Shown here piece after piece: positions 9,012 through 17,817 of a stretch of 64,000 nt of DNA; positions within the stretch are counted from its first letter, which is position 1; every line of letters begins with the position of its first letter. The stretch spans positions 2,232,001 through 2,296,000 of the forward strand of contig OZ006987.1 in the NCBI GenBank assembly GCA_963931055.1, read 5' to 3'. The notes below the pieces were generated by a model that saw only the letters and a program-made list of their open reading frames with translations, did not search any database and was not told the origin of the DNA. Origin of the DNA: Coprenecus sp949297365 (GTDB taxonomy: Bacteria > Bacteroidota > Bacteroidia > Bacteroidales > UBA932). Both the position numbers and the translations under genes were made by a program.

Positions 9012-9049
9012 CAAAATTAAAATTATTCGTGGACATTTGTGTAATTTTG
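9012..9049. promoter_or_regulatory. Back-to-back -7 boxes for cstA and the MATE gene
   Basis: CAAAATTA at 9012-9019 reads TAATTTTG on the minus strand, 24 bp upstream of cstA. TAATTTTG at 9042-9049 on the plus strand sits only 4 bp before the MATE ATG at 9054. Neither has a clear -33 TTTG. The plus-strand box predicts a transcript start at or very near the ATG. Confidence 0.5.
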
Positions 9050-9053
9050 CGGC

Positions 9054-10412
9054 ATGAATGCAAGAGTTCCTACCGAGTTGGGGACCGAGCGGATCCCCAA
9101 GCTTCTGAAACAGTATGCCGTGCCTGCGATTATCGCGATGACGGCCTCCTCGCTCTACAACATGGTCGATGCCATCTTCATCGGACACGGTGTCGGCCCT
9201 TACGCCATATCCGGTCTGGCACTGACGTTCCCGTTCATGAACCTGGCCGCGGCTTTCGGTACCCTTGTCGGTGTCGGAGCCTCCACCATGGCGTCCATGC
9301 TGCTCGGGCAGAAGAACTATGACATAGCCAGGAAAGTGCTGGGCAATGTCGTAGTGCTCAATTTTATTATAGGTCTGCTGTTCACGATAGTGGCGCTGGT
9401 CTTTCTGGATCCGATACTCTATTTCTTCGGGGCCAGCGAGAATACCATCTCGTATGCCCGTGAGTACATGCAGATAATCCTGGCCGGAAATGTGATTACT
9501 CATGTCTATTTCGGCCTCAACTCCCTGCTGCGCTCGGCCGGCCATCCCAAGAAAGCCATGGCCGCCACCATCATGACAGTGCTGCTCAATGCTATTCTGG
9601 ACCCGCTGTTCATCTTCACCTTCGACATGGGCATCCGGGGTGCGGCCGTGGCGACTATCCTGGCACAGGTAGTGGCTCTGGTACTTGTCGTCGTATGGTT
9701 CTGCGACAAGCGCGAACTGATACATTTTGAGCGCGGTATCTTCCGGCTGGAGAGACGTATAGTCAAGGACTCGATAGTCATCGGTCTTGCTCCGTTCCTG
9801 ATGAATTTCGTGGCCTGCTTCGTGGTGATTATCATCAATATGAGGCTGAAGACCTACGGCGGAGACCTGGCTATCGGAGCCTACGGCATCGTCAACCGTA
9901 TCTCCTTCGTCTTCATCATGATCGTCTCAGGTCTGACACAGGGTATGCAGCCTATCGCCGGTTACAACTACGGTGCGCGGCAGATGTCCCGTGTCTACGA
10001 AGTACTCAAGAAGACCCTTCTGTATGCGACTGTCGTGCTGACTGCCGGCTTCCTGATAGGTGAGCTGTCTCCCGGTCTGGTAGTGGCCATATTTACCGAC
10101 GATCCCGAGCTGATGGAAAAGTCCATAAAGGGTATGCGCCTGGTGGTCGGCATGTTCCCGCTGGTGTCCCTGTCAATGGTCATCGGCAACTTTTTCCAAA
10201 GCATAGGCCAGCCCAAGCAGGCCATCTTCCTGTCTCTGTCCAGACAGGTGGTCTTCCTGATTCCCTCGTTGTGGATTCTGCCTATGTTTTTCGACATAGC
10301 AGGAGTCTGGGTCAGTTTCATGGTATCCGACTTCCTGGCCAGTGCCGTCGCTATTATCCTATTGTTGAACTTTATCAAAAAGAACAGACCTCATGAACAG
10401 CTACAGTCATAA
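9054..10412 (+). CDS. MATE family efflux transporter
   Basis: A 452-residue protein with about 12 hydrophobic segments in two homologous halves, as in MatE (PF01554) proteins. Landmarks are QYAVPAIIAMTASSLYNMVDAIFIGHGVGP in the first helix pair, NSLLRSAGHPKKAM, and the second-half GLTQGMQPIAGYNYGA and GNFFQSIGQPKQA. MATE proteins export cationic drugs or metabolites using Na+ or H+ gradients. The cytidylate-kinase-like gene overlaps its end by 20 bp, suggesting translational coupling. The drug/metabolite substrate is unknown. A second ATG lies 4 bp downstream in another frame; the first fits the family N-terminus. Confidence 0.92.
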   Translation: MNARVPTELGTERIPKLLKQYAVPAIIAMTASSLYNMVDAIFIGHGVGPYAISGLALTFPFMNLAAAFGTLVGVGASTMASMLLGQKNYDIARKVLGNVVVLNFIIGLLFTIVALVFLDPILYFFGASENTISYAREYMQIILAGNVITHVYFGLNSLLRSAGHPKKAMAATIMTVLLNAILDPLFIFTFDMGIRGAAVATILAQVVALVLVVVWFCDKRELIHFERGIFRLERRIVKDSIVIGLAPFLMNFVACFVVIIINMRLKTYGGDLAIGAYGIVNRISFVFIMIVSGLTQGMQPIAGYNYGARQMSRVYEVLKKTLLYATVVLTAGFLIGELSPGLVVAIFTDDPELMEKSIKGMRLVVGMFPLVSLSMVIGNFFQSIGQPKQAIFLSLSRQVVFLIPSLWILPMFFDIAGVWVSFMVSDFLASAVAIILLLNFIKKNRPHEQLQS

Positions 10413-11034
10413 CTTTGCAGTCAGTGTGGGCCGTCAGCTCGGAAGCGGCGGCCGTAACGTCGCTCTGGCGATAGCCCGGAAGATGGATGTCGCTTTCTAT
10501 GACAAGGAGATCATCACTCAGGCAGCCAAGGACAGCGGGCTGGCACCGGAGTATTTCGAGAAGGTGGACGAGAAGCCGTCGTTCCCCATCGTAGGCGGCC
10601 TTGCCGGGCTTAATATTTCCTTTTATTCCACAGGTGTTCTTAATACGGACTATTATCTCGGCAACAACAATTTGTTCCAGATCCAGAGCCGGACTGTGGA
10701 GATGCTGGCCGAGAAGGGCCCGGGGGTGTTCGTAGGCCGCTGCGCCGACTATATACTCAGGAATCATCCCAGGCTGCTTACGGTCTTTATTACCGCGGAT
10801 CTGGATGACCGTATAGAGCGGCTTTCCAAACTGCTTTCCATCTCTGCCGACGAGGCTGCCTCACAGATTAAGGAGTGCGACCGCAAGAGGGCAGAGTACT
10901 ACAACTACTATACTTTCAAGAAATGGGGTGATGCGGCTTCGTATCAGCTGTGTCTGAGCACATCTCTCTTCGGCGAGGAGGAGACGGCCGACCTGATAGT
11001 CTCCATCGTCCGTGACAAGCTGCTGAAGGATTGA
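10393..11034 (+). CDS. Cytidylate kinase-like family protein
   Basis: A 213-residue P-loop protein of the cytidylate kinase-like family (PF13189). The N-terminal loop reads VGRQLGSGGRNVALAIAR (G-x4-G-x-G-x variant), followed by FYDKEIITQAAKDSGL, GRCADYILRNHPRLLTVFI and the basic CDRKRAEYYNYYTFKKWGD segment near the lid. True cytidylate kinases use GPxGSGKST and are organised differently, so the substrate is not established. The start lies inside the last codons of the MATE gene (20-bp overlap), so the two form an operon. The gene is followed by a long perfect inverted repeat at 11053-11142. Confidence 0.85.
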   Translation: MNSYSHNFAVSVGRQLGSGGRNVALAIARKMDVAFYDKEIITQAAKDSGLAPEYFEKVDEKPSFPIVGGLAGLNISFYSTGVLNTDYYLGNNNLFQIQSRTVEMLAEKGPGVFVGRCADYILRNHPRLLTVFITADLDDRIERLSKLLSISADEAASQIKECDRKRAEYYNYYTFKKWGDAASYQLCLSTSLFGEEETADLIVSIVRDKLLKD

Positions 11035-11052
11035 CTCCTTTGTTTTGCTGTC

Positions 11053-11142
11053 GCAATAATATAGTACTTCCGGAAACTTTGGCTCCCGAAAAGGGAGGGG
11101 ACCCGCTTGCGGGGAGGATTTCCGGAAGTACTATATTATTGC
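11053..11142. repeat. Long perfect inverted repeat with GC-rich loop (terminator or REP-like element)
   Basis: Two 24-nt arms, 11053-11076 and 11119-11142, are perfect reverse complements. The 42-nt loop between them itself holds a small inverted repeat (ctcccgaaaagggag) and a G-rich stretch. It lies between two convergent genes, so it may act as a bidirectional terminator. The stem is longer than most terminators and lacks a clear poly-T tail beyond tattattgc, so a repetitive palindromic element is also possible. Confidence 0.7.
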
Positions 11143-11155
11143 AATTAATGACTGG

Positions 11156-12623
11156 CTAATGGTCGTAGACCTGGGCGAAGAAGGTATTGCCGGCGGCGAT
11201 GGCCTCGAAGTTCCATGGATTGGGATTCGCGGGATCGTATTTGGGCAGGCAGTCCGGGCACCAGTGGCCGCCTTTGAGTACGGCGTTGGGAGTCATCTCG
11301 AATTCGTGGCCGAACTGGCATCTCCAGCGCAGAGGCGTGAAGAGATCTCCTTTTGTCATGCTGTCCGAAAGGCATTCTCCGCCACGGAAGCGGGCTGCGG
11401 CTTTCATGTCATCTATACCCAGTTCTGAGACGGGCTTGGTCTCGTCGTAGCCATGGTTGAGGACTACCGCATCGTCCGGATTGTCTGACGGACGGCTCAG
11501 GTCCATGTCTTTCCAGTCAGGGATGGCCTTCCATTTCTCCAGTGAGCCGAAGTGCGCCTTGATGCGCTCAGTGTTTCCGTGTCTGAACCAGTAAAGCGTT
11601 CCGAGTGGATTGGATATTGCTACATGCTTCATGAACGCCTTGATAGCAAAGGCTGGAGCGAGCGGAGCAAGGGAGAAGAACCACGGAAGCTGACTGTTTC
11701 ATCCGCTTGAAGTAATCCTCCGCGGTAATGCCCTCCCGGAAGTGCAGGATCTCCTCCAGTCTGTCCGAGTCCAGATACCACTCCCCGTGAAAATTCTTGG
11801 TCGCGAACCAGTCGGCACCGAAGACCTTCTCTACGGGAGGGCAGCCCATGCCCTTGCAGCAGCATGCACTTTCGAACTCGTAGTTGGTCAGACGGAACGA
11901 CGGGCCGCTGCTGAGGTTGTAGAACCTTCTCCAGAAACTATCAGGCACCCAGTCCTCGCAGACATTGGCGCAGACCCGTCCTGAGTCCTCCAGCGTACTC
12001 CATTCCAGCACGCCCTTAAGGGGTACATGGCAGGCTATCGGGTCGTTGGCTTTCATCAGCAGGGCAGGGTAGAGCATTCCCGTCTGGCGTATCGACACCC
12101 ATTTTTTCAGGCCGGACTCGGTGAATATCAGTTCTGCGAGGCATTTTGACACTGAGTACCAGTCGAATATGCTGGTGTATATCGGGTCTCCTGTCCGTCC
12201 CCAGTGCCGGGGAGGCAGATGGTTGCCGACCTGAGCCACGGAGCCGATGTACACGACGCCGATGTCATCCCGGTTGGGCTGGGCCTTGACGGCATTGACT
12301 ACATTCCTCGCTCCCTGCACATTGACTTTCAGGGTCCGTTCCGGATACATGTCTGCCGCCGGGGATACCATCCCGCCGATATGCAGCACATAGTCCGCAC
12401 CGGTGACACGCCTTCGAGCACGCTGTCGTAGTCGGTCAGGTCGCCCCAGACGATCTCGACTCCTGGCTCGCCCCTGCAGGTATTTCAGTTTCTTGATGTT
12501 TTTCTTACCGGGCCGTGCCAGCAGCACTATGTCGAACCTGTCCCGGCGGCCGAGCAGTTCCTTGAGGGCCGCTCCGCCCATATTGCCGGTGGCTCCGGTG
12601 ATAAAGACTCTCTTTTTGGTCAT
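11156..12623 (-). pseudogene. NAD-dependent epimerase/dehydratase with C-terminal zinc ribbon, frameshifted
   Basis: The N-terminus from 12623 reads MTKKRVFITGATGNMGGAAL, a Rossmann GxxGxxG fold. Later come the SDR catalytic segment YSVSK and an extended C-terminal region ending in a Cys/His cluster (RCQFGHEF and HWCPDCLP). Three small indels interrupt it. Near 12471-12474 a four-C run shifts the frame; the intended frame reads EPGVEIVWGDLTDYDSVLEG. It shifts back near 12412. A further extra base near 11693 splits off the last third, where the correct frame continues SLPWFFSLAPLAPAF into MKHVAISNPLG. The first two cancel, the third does not. It is the last gene of the nrnA-FKBP-FKBP operon. 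Either a young pseudogene or assembly error. Confidence 0.75.
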
Positions 12624-12633
12624 ATCCGGTATT

Positions 12634-13602
12634 TTACTCATGCTCCTCAATCCAAAGCTCAAAGAAGAGGGGAACGAATCCAGGGATACTGCTGTTACCG
12701 TTGTCCCCGTACCCAAGGCTGGAGTAGAAGTATGCCACACCGTGGTCGCCATAGCCCATACGCCACAGAGCTTTTGTGAATCCTTCAACAAATGAATTGG
12801 AACTCAGGGTCTCCTCTTCGCTATCCTGGTATTTGAATGAAAGAGCGGAGTATTCATTTGAAGAAGAGTAGATGCGGTATTTTTTTGCAGTATCCGCCAC
12901 GTTTGTGTCGAATACAGTGCCGTCCAGATATTTTCCAACGTAGCGTACATCGGCACTGGTGCCGCTTTCAATAGAGTCAATGGTGTATAGATTCTTGGTG
13001 AAGTAGAATCCGTATTCGGTAGAGTCCAGCTCGTAAGTCGTGTACGAAAATTCTTCCAATTGTTGAATCTGGTAAGTGTATGCGTTGTCTATGACTTCTC
13101 TGAGATAAAATTCGTAAATTCTTGCAGAACCGTCGCTGTGGACGATCTCGTTGCCGCTTTCCTCGTCCAGAAGAGTAGCCGGAATCACAGCTTTGATCAT
13201 TCCTCCTTCCTTCATGCCTGTAAGAATTTCCTTTATGCCGGCGTTACTCTCTGATACATCCAGAATACGCGGGTGATAGTAACCTGAAGGAGTATACTCT
13301 CCGAGTTGCCTTGCGATACTCTCCTCGGTATAATCTATATAAGTACTGTCAAGATAGGTTATGGTATAGTCTACAAGCGCATAGGATTCCTCAGTAAGAG
13401 TGCGTCCTGTGCCTGGAATAGAATCTACTATGTAGAGGCCAGATGCTGTTGGCCTGGTGCCCGGATAGTGTGTCTCTATATATGCCTGCAGGATACGGTT
13501 CTGAACGGATTCTGAAGATTCGTCCTTCTCTTCAGCGCAGGAAAATGCCAGAAATACCGTGGCGGATGCCAGTAATATTTTATTAAGTGCGTTCATTGTC
13601 AT
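12634..13602 (-). CDS. FKBP-type peptidyl-prolyl isomerase-like lipoprotein, two domains
   Basis: A 322-residue exported protein. The N-terminal signal ends in a lipobox (LAFSC), so it is probably a lipoprotein. Two FKBP-like halves follow. The first includes SGLYIVDSIPGTGRTLTEESYALVDYTITYLD and IKEILTGMKEGGMIKAVIPATL. The second includes YGFYFTKNLYTIDSIESGTSADVRYVGKYLDGTVFDTN and a final SLGYGDNGNSSIPGFVPLFFELWI. It probably assists folding of envelope proteins, though isomerase activity is not proven. Its ATG overlaps the TGA of the upstream broken FKBP gene (ATGA), and the epimerase follows directly, so they form one operon. Confidence 0.85.
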   Translation of the reverse strand: MTMNALNKILLASATVFLAFSCAEEKDESSESVQNRILQAYIETHYPGTRPTASGLYIVDSIPGTGRTLTEESYALVDYTITYLDSTYIDYTEESIARQLGEYTPSGYYHPRILDVSESNAGIKEILTGMKEGGMIKAVIPATLLDEESGNEIVHSDGSARIYEFYLREVIDNAYTYQIQQLEEFSYTTYELDSTEYGFYFTKNLYTIDSIESGTSADVRYVGKYLDGTVFDTNVADTAKKYRIYSSSNEYSALSFKYQDSEEETLSSNSFVEGFTKALWRMGYGDHGVAYFYSSLGYGDNGNSSIPGFVPLFFELWIEEHE

Positions 13603-14154
13603 TCTTCTTTTTTGATAACTCTGTCTACCCAGATCTCATATGCAAGGGCGGACAGCTTAGGAATATTGTATACGTAGGAATCGTAGAATCCGTATTGGGC
13701 GGAAAACAGAATCAAATGCAGTGTCCGCCTTCTTTTACTCCATACATTCCGTTCTCTAATCCATTGACCAGACAGCCGTCAGTATATAGTATTTTCCGTA
13801 CTGAGTAGTCCGGATCGGGATGTTACAAACCCGGACTCTTCGGCTACAGTATAATTGTTCGTGCTGAACAGTCTTGACGGAGAATTTGTGAAAATATATC
13901 CGGCATAGTAGAAAGTAGAGGGAGTCTCCGTACATCAGTGAATCAGGAATGTTTACTGATGTCGAGTCCAGAATTACGCGGTTGGAGCCGTTTTTGCGGA
14001 CCACTGTGTTGTTCGCATAGTTCTGAGTGATGTAGGAGTCTATAGCCGCCTCCTGGTCAGCTATGGTGAGCTTTTTGTCCTCATTCGCGCATGAGATCAG
14101 ACCGGCAGCTGCCGTGACGGCTATCATTATATGTCTTATTGTTCGCATGGTCAT
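13599..14154 (-). pseudogene. FKBP-type lipoprotein, disrupted by several frameshifts
   Basis: It begins MTMRTIRHIMIAVTAAAGLISC, a lipoprotein signal, with the ATG overlapping the stop of the DHH gene (ATGA). The frame breaks near 13912 (extra base in a T run), after which another frame reads YYAGYIFTNSPSRLFSTNNY. It breaks again near 13788, where the next frame reads TDGCLVNGLENGMYGVKEGGHCI, and again near 13713, after which LFSAQYGFYDSYVYNIPKL leads to a stop at 13599. That stop overlaps the ATG of the next FKBP gene, as expected if this was once one frame. The pieces together match a single FKBP domain of about 185 residues. Pseudogene or sequencing/assembly error. Confidence 0.75.
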
Positions 14155-15149
14155 CGGTTGTTCAGCAAGAATTGTTCCAAGGATTGCCGGAAATAGTCCC
14201 TGACTTGAGCTATCGGGATATACAGTCTTCCGCCTGCGGCCCTCTCATGCCCTCCGCCGTTGAAGTACGCCTTGGCGAGAGCGTTGACGGATATGCGTCC
14301 TTTCGATCTGAGAGACACTTTGATAAAGTCTTCTGTCTCATTGAAGAACGCTGATATTTCGATGTCTCCTATCATAAGCGGAAGGTTGACAAATCCTTCT
14401 GAATCCCCGTCCTGAATCCCATAATTCTTTTTGTCCTCCATTGTGAGCACCATACATGAAGCCTGAGTCCCGGTGTCCAGTTCCATGGACTCTTTCAGCA
14501 AATGCCCCATCAGTCTCATTCTGGATTCAGAGAACCTTTTGAACAGCATATTGTTCAGAAAGTCAAAATCTACTCCGGCCTTGAGCATCTCAGCTGCGAT
14601 GTTGAATGTGTGCGGGGTGACGGAGTTGTTGAAGTTGTTGGTGTCTGTCAGTATGCCGGCCATGATTGCGGTCAGGCTGTTGAGGCTCAGGCCTGATGTG
14701 CGGCCTTTGGTGGAATTGAATGCCATGAGAACTCTGAAGAGCAGCTCACAGGTAGAGGAAACTCCGGTGTCTGATATTACAATGCTGAATCCTTCGCGGA
14801 CAGCGTTGGGGTGATGGTCTATCATGACTTTGTCGGCTCTTGCCGAGATCAGGAGGTCGGACATCCATTCGGTTCTCTCCGGTTTGTTGAAGTCCAGACA
14901 GACAATCATGTCGCAGTCATTGACCGCAGCCTTTGCCCGTTGCTTGTCTTCGGAATAGTATATAATGTTGTGCTCCGGGTCTAGGAAGTCCAGGAATGGG
15001 GGAATCGTGGAAGGAAGTACGATGCGGGAGTCGTACCCCATGTCCAAAAGGAATCCGTTCAGGCCCACTGATGAGCCTACGGCATCTCCGTCCGGATTGA
15101 AGTGGCTGATAATGGTCACTTTCTTTTTCGTCGTCCAGCAGCTCTTCAA
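14151..15149 (-). CDS. DHH/DHHA1 phosphoesterase (NrnA-like nanoRNase/pAp phosphatase), N-terminus frameshifted
   Basis: A 332-residue frame containing the DHH motifs HFNPDGDAVGSS, VCLDFN, the DHH signature as MIDHHPN, and ILTDTNNF, and ending in the DHHA1 glycine-rich GGGHERAAGG. NrnA-type enzymes degrade 2-5-nt RNA and dephosphorylate pAp. The open frame begins at a TTG. An ATG at 15177 gives MTIDELALSFEELLDDEK, which would join the domain as DDEKKVTIISH if one base were removed near 15121-15130. So either the N-terminal helix is lost by a 1-bp indel or the sequence has an error there. It heads the operon with two FKBP genes and the epimerase. Confidence 0.85.
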   Translation of the reverse strand: MKSCWTTKKKVTIISHFNPDGDAVGSSVGLNGFLLDMGYDSRIVLPSTIPPFLDFLDPEHNIIYYSEDKQRAKAAVNDCDMIVCLDFNKPERTEWMSDLLISARADKVMIDHHPNAVREGFSIVISDTGVSSTCELLFRVLMAFNSTKGRTSGLSLNSLTAIMAGILTDTNNFNNSVTPHTFNIAAEMLKAGVDFDFLNNMLFKRFSESRMRLMGHLLKESMELDTGTQASCMVLTMEDKKNYGIQDGDSEGFVNLPLMIGDIEISAFFNETEDFIKVSLRSKGRISVNALAKAYFNGGGHERAAGGRLYIPIAQVRDYFRQSLEQFLLNNR

Positions 15150-15211
15150 AGCTCAGGGCCAGTTCGTCTATTGTCATGCAGGTAAATTTTCTGATTGCAA
15201 AATTAAAAATA

Positions 15212-15244
15212 TATTGCAAGTCCTAATTATTATTTTTACTTTTG
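15212..15244 (+). promoter_or_regulatory. Promoter for the membrane protein/DUF3822/rsmD unit
   Basis: TATTG (15212-15216) is followed after 20 bp by TACTTTTG (15237-15244), a good Bacteroidota promoter 44 bp upstream of the start at 15289. On the opposite strand a -7-like box (TAATTTTG, complement of 15198-15205) probably serves the DHH operon. Confidence 0.6.
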
Positions 15245-15288
15245 TCGGCATATTGAATAGTAAAACGAATTAAATTTTTATACTTACA

Positions 15289-15903
15289 ATGAAAACACTC
15301 TTTAAGGTTTTGACTTATGTGGTCTTTCCTCTACTGATTATTCTTTTGGTATATCTTGTGTATGACAGTGTGATGCAGCCTGTCAGATTCCAGAAAGAAG
15401 TAGATAGAAGAGAGGCTGTTGCCATTGACAGACTGATGAGTATCAGGACTTTGCAGGAAGCTTACAAAGAGGCCAACAGAAGGTTCCTCTCAACAACCGA
15501 TTCATTGATAGACTTCTACAAAAACGGAAGGATCACTATCGTAAGGCAGATCGGCTCCATGGACGACTCTGTTGCAGTCGCTGAGGGAAGAGTAAGCCGT
15601 GACAGTATCGAGATTATGGTAAGGGATACGCTGCTTAAGGGCAAGGGCGCGATGATTGATTCCATCAGCTTTATTCCTTTCTCCGGTGGCAAGCGTATAC
15701 ACATGGAGTCCGTAATCAGAAAGGTCTCCGGTATCGAGATTCCTTTGTTTGAGGCTACCATGTCTTATGATGATCTGCTTAAAGGTCTTGACAGACAGTT
15801 GGTTGTAAACCTTAAGGCAGAAAAAGAGGATATGGGTCAGTATCCCGGCCTGAAAGTCGGTGATATCAACAATCCCAACAACAACGCCGGTAACTGGGAG
15901 TAG
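15289..15903 (+). CDS. Membrane-anchored protein of unknown function
   Basis: A 204-residue protein with a single hydrophobic segment near the N-terminus (about residues 9-28) and a polar C-terminal part that would lie outside the membrane. The region after the helix is rich in charged residues and probably helical (about residues 35-80), then more beta-like, ending in an Asn-rich tail. It precedes DUF3822 and rsmD with only a 5-bp gap. Similar conserved proteins accompany DUF3822 in Bacteroidales. I recognise the neighbourhood but no characterised domain, and assign no function. Confidence 0.75.
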   Translation: MKTLFKVLTYVVFPLLIILLVYLVYDSVMQPVRFQKEVDRREAVAIDRLMSIRTLQEAYKEANRRFLSTTDSLIDFYKNGRITIVRQIGSMDDSVAVAEGRVSRDSIEIMVRDTLLKGKGAMIDSISFIPFSGGKRIHMESVIRKVSGIEIPLFEATMSYDDLLKGLDRQLVVNLKAEKEDMGQYPGLKVGDINNPNNNAGNWE

Positions 15904-15908
15904 TTCTG

Positions 15909-16586
15909 ATGTCCGGCTCACAGCACAGAATAACCATTCAACTAGACTTGAGTGGTTATTCTTTTACCATTTATGACCGGAACGGAGCTCAGACCGCACA
16001 GGAGAGCCATCCGTGTCCGGTTGATTTGTCTGTGAAGGAGCTGGCTCAGGTGCTTGGAAAGCAGTTCTCGGTGGTCTCTGTGTATTTTACTACATGGAAA
16101 TATACTCTGGTACCAGTTTCGCATTATTCAAAAGAGAGTCCTGGAATGTATCTGCGTTCAGTGCGGGACATTCAGCCGGGTGACAGGATTCTGACATTGG
16201 ACATGCCTTCGCGAAAGGCGGTCATGGTGTTCGCTGTCCCTGAAAGCATATACAGCGGACTGACGGCTCTGAATAAGAACGTCCGGTTCTATCCGACCGC
16301 CTATATGCTGATTGACCGTATTTCATCCATTGCCGACAATAACCGTCTTTTGGTATCTTTCACCGAGGGGATGCTGCATATTGCCGCGGCTGAGAGGGAC
16401 CGTCTGCTTTTCGCCAACAGTTTCCCGGCCAGGGATATGGCCACGGCGGAGTACTTCATATTCTCCGTGACGAAAGAAGTCATGTTCAATCCTGAGCATA
16501 CCCGTCTCCACATATTCGGGAAAGTGCCTGACAAGGTGCAGGACGAGTTGTGCAAGTATTTTGCAGGAATATCATTCATATCATGA
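15909..16586 (+). CDS. DUF3822 family protein
   Basis: A 225-residue protein resembling the Bacteroidota-specific DUF3822 family, which typically sits just upstream of rsmD as here. The N-terminal half starts QHRITIQLDLSGYSFTIYDR and the second half contains LLVSFTEGMLHIAAAERDRLLFANSF. This two-part layout suggests an actin-like ASKHA fold, but that is inference. There is no signal peptide or membrane segment, so it is probably cytoplasmic. Its TGA overlaps the ATG of rsmD. Confidence 0.8.
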   Translation: MSGSQHRITIQLDLSGYSFTIYDRNGAQTAQESHPCPVDLSVKELAQVLGKQFSVVSVYFTTWKYTLVPVSHYSKESPGMYLRSVRDIQPGDRILTLDMPSRKAVMVFAVPESIYSGLTALNKNVRFYPTAYMLIDRISSIADNNRLLVSFTEGMLHIAAAERDRLLFANSFPARDMATAEYFIFSVTKEVMFNPEHTRLHIFGKVPDKVQDELCKYFAGISFIS

Positions 16587-17128
16587 GGATAATAGGAGGC
16601 ACTCTGAAAGGCAGGGCGATATTTCCTCCGTCCGGATTCAAGGCAAGGCCGACAACCGACTTCGCCAAGGAGGGACTTTTCAATATGCTGGACAATGCCT
16701 ATGACCTTTCGACCATGCGTGTTCTGGACCTTTTTTCCGGCACAGGCAGCATATCCTACGAATTTGCCTCCAGAGGAGTGCAGGAGATATATTCAGTGGA
16801 GATGAACCCGCTTCACGCTGCGTTTATAAAGAGGACGGCAGCATCCTTTAATATAAAGGGAATGCATGTGGTCCGTCACAATGTATTCGATTTCCTGAAT
16901 ATCTGCAAGTTGAATTTCGATATTGTCTTTGCGGATCCTCCATACGATATTGACGGGCTGGACACTATCCCCGACAAAGTCTTCAATGCTCCTGAAGTTC
17001 CCGGCGGCTTGCTTCGGGAAGGCGGCTTGCTGGTACTCGAGCATCCCGGGACATACTCATTTGACGGACACCCGCGTTTTGACAGGGAGCGCAAATACGG
17101 TAATGTTCATTTTTCAATTTTTAAATAA
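16583..17128 (+). CDS. rsmD: 16S rRNA (guanine966-N2)-methyltransferase
   Basis: A 181-residue SAM-dependent methyltransferase starting MRIIGGTLKGRAI, with the RPTTDFAKEGLFNML region, the SAM-binding motif VLDLFSGTGSISYEFASRG and the catalytic DPPY tetrad (VFADPPYD). RsmD methylates G966 of 16S rRNA during 30S assembly. I preferred the ATG at 16583 over an upstream one because it matches the family N-terminus and overlaps the DUF3822 stop as ATGA. tpx starts 8 bp after its stop. Confidence 0.95.
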   Translation: MRIIGGTLKGRAIFPPSGFKARPTTDFAKEGLFNMLDNAYDLSTMRVLDLFSGTGSISYEFASRGVQEIYSVEMNPLHAAFIKRTAASFNIKGMHVVRHNVFDFLNICKLNFDIVFADPPYDIDGLDTIPDKVFNAPEVPGGLLREGGLLVLEHPGTYSFDGHPRFDRERKYGNVHFSIFK

Positions 17129-17136
17129 ATTTTATT

Positions 17137-17634
17137 ATGTCAACAGTAACATTAGGCGGTAATTCCGTAAATCTTAAAGGGATATTTCCGGAGGCAGGTC
17201 AGATAGCCAGAAACTTTACGATGGTGAAAGGAGACCTCAGTGAGGCCTCGCTCAGTGACTGGGCGGGAAAGAAGGTGATATTGAATATTTTCCCTAGTCT
17301 TGATACAGCGGTATGCGCGACATCGGTACGCAAATTCAATCAGCTGGCGGCCGGAAAGGCTGATACCGTGGTGCTGGCTATATCCAAAGACCTTCCCTTT
17401 GCGCAGGGACGTTTCTGTACGACTGAGGGAATAGAGAATGTAGTGCCTCTCTCGGCTTTCCGCAATGATTCTTTTGGAGAGGATTACGGTGTGGCTATGG
17501 CGGACGGCCCGCTGGCGGGTCTTCTGGCGAGAGCAGTCGTAGTAATAGGCAAAGACGGTAAAGTGGTTTATTCTCAGCTGGTACCGGAAATAACGACTGA
17601 GCCTGATTATGAAAAAGCGATCGCAGCATTGTAA
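17137..17634 (+). CDS. tpx: Thiol peroxidase
   Basis: A 165-residue atypical 2-Cys peroxiredoxin of normal length. The peroxidatic cysteine lies in FPSLDTAVCATSVRKFN and the resolving cysteine in QGRFCTTEGI; the N-terminal VTLGGNSVNLKG and the final LVPEITTEPDYEKAIAAL are characteristic. It reduces hydrogen and alkyl hydroperoxides using thioredoxin. It lies 8 bp after rsmD and may be co-transcribed. The next gene, tRNA-Asp, has its own promoter. Confidence 0.95.
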   Translation: MSTVTLGGNSVNLKGIFPEAGQIARNFTMVKGDLSEASLSDWAGKKVILNIFPSLDTAVCATSVRKFNQLAAGKADTVVLAISKDLPFAQGRFCTTEGIENVVPLSAFRNDSFGEDYGVAMADGPLAGLLARAVVVIGKDGKVVYSQLVPEITTEPDYEKAIAAL

Positions 17635-17649
17635 ATTTCTTTAAAAAAA

Positions 17650-17680
17650 TTTGCAAATAAGTAAAAACACTATATCTTTG
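17650..17680 (+). promoter_or_regulatory. Consensus promoter for tRNA-Asp
   Basis: TTTG (17650-17653), 19 bp, TATCTTTG (17673-17680). This is a near-perfect Bacteroidota promoter about 40 bp upstream of the tRNA 5' end. Confidence 0.8.
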
Positions 17681-17718
17681 CAGTCCCTTTCGGAAATGAA
17701 GGGGGCACAAAGAAAAAC

Positions 17719-17796
17719 GGTGCGGTAGTTCAGCCTGGTTAGAATGCCGGCCTGTCACGCCGGAGGTCGCGGGTTCGAGCCCCGTCCGCACCGCCA
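17719..17796 (+). tRNA. tRNA-Asp (GTC)
   Basis: A 78-nt cloverleaf including an encoded CCA. The acceptor stem is GGTGCGG/CCGCACC, the anticodon arm CCGGC-CTGTCAC-GCCGG gives anticodon GTC, and the T loop is GGTTCGAGCCC. Its last 13 nt (17782-17794) are repeated at 20189-20201, marking it as the attachment site of an integrated element. Confidence 0.97.
17782..17794 (+). repeat. attL: 3' end of tRNA-Asp
   Basis: The sequence ccgtccgcaccgc is identical to 20189-20201 and flanks the small element holding a recombinase relic and the AbiEii-like pair. Integration into tRNA 3' ends with a restored tRNA copy is typical of tyrosine recombinases. Confidence 0.7.
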
Positions 17797-17817
17797 AAAC
17801 ATTTGGCAAATTAAAGC

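Noticed and set aside
15121..15140. Programmed +1 frameshift in the DHH gene (GAAAAAGAAA)
   Set aside because: There is no recognised +1 shift signal and other genes of the same operon carry similar indels, so mutation or sequencing error is simpler.
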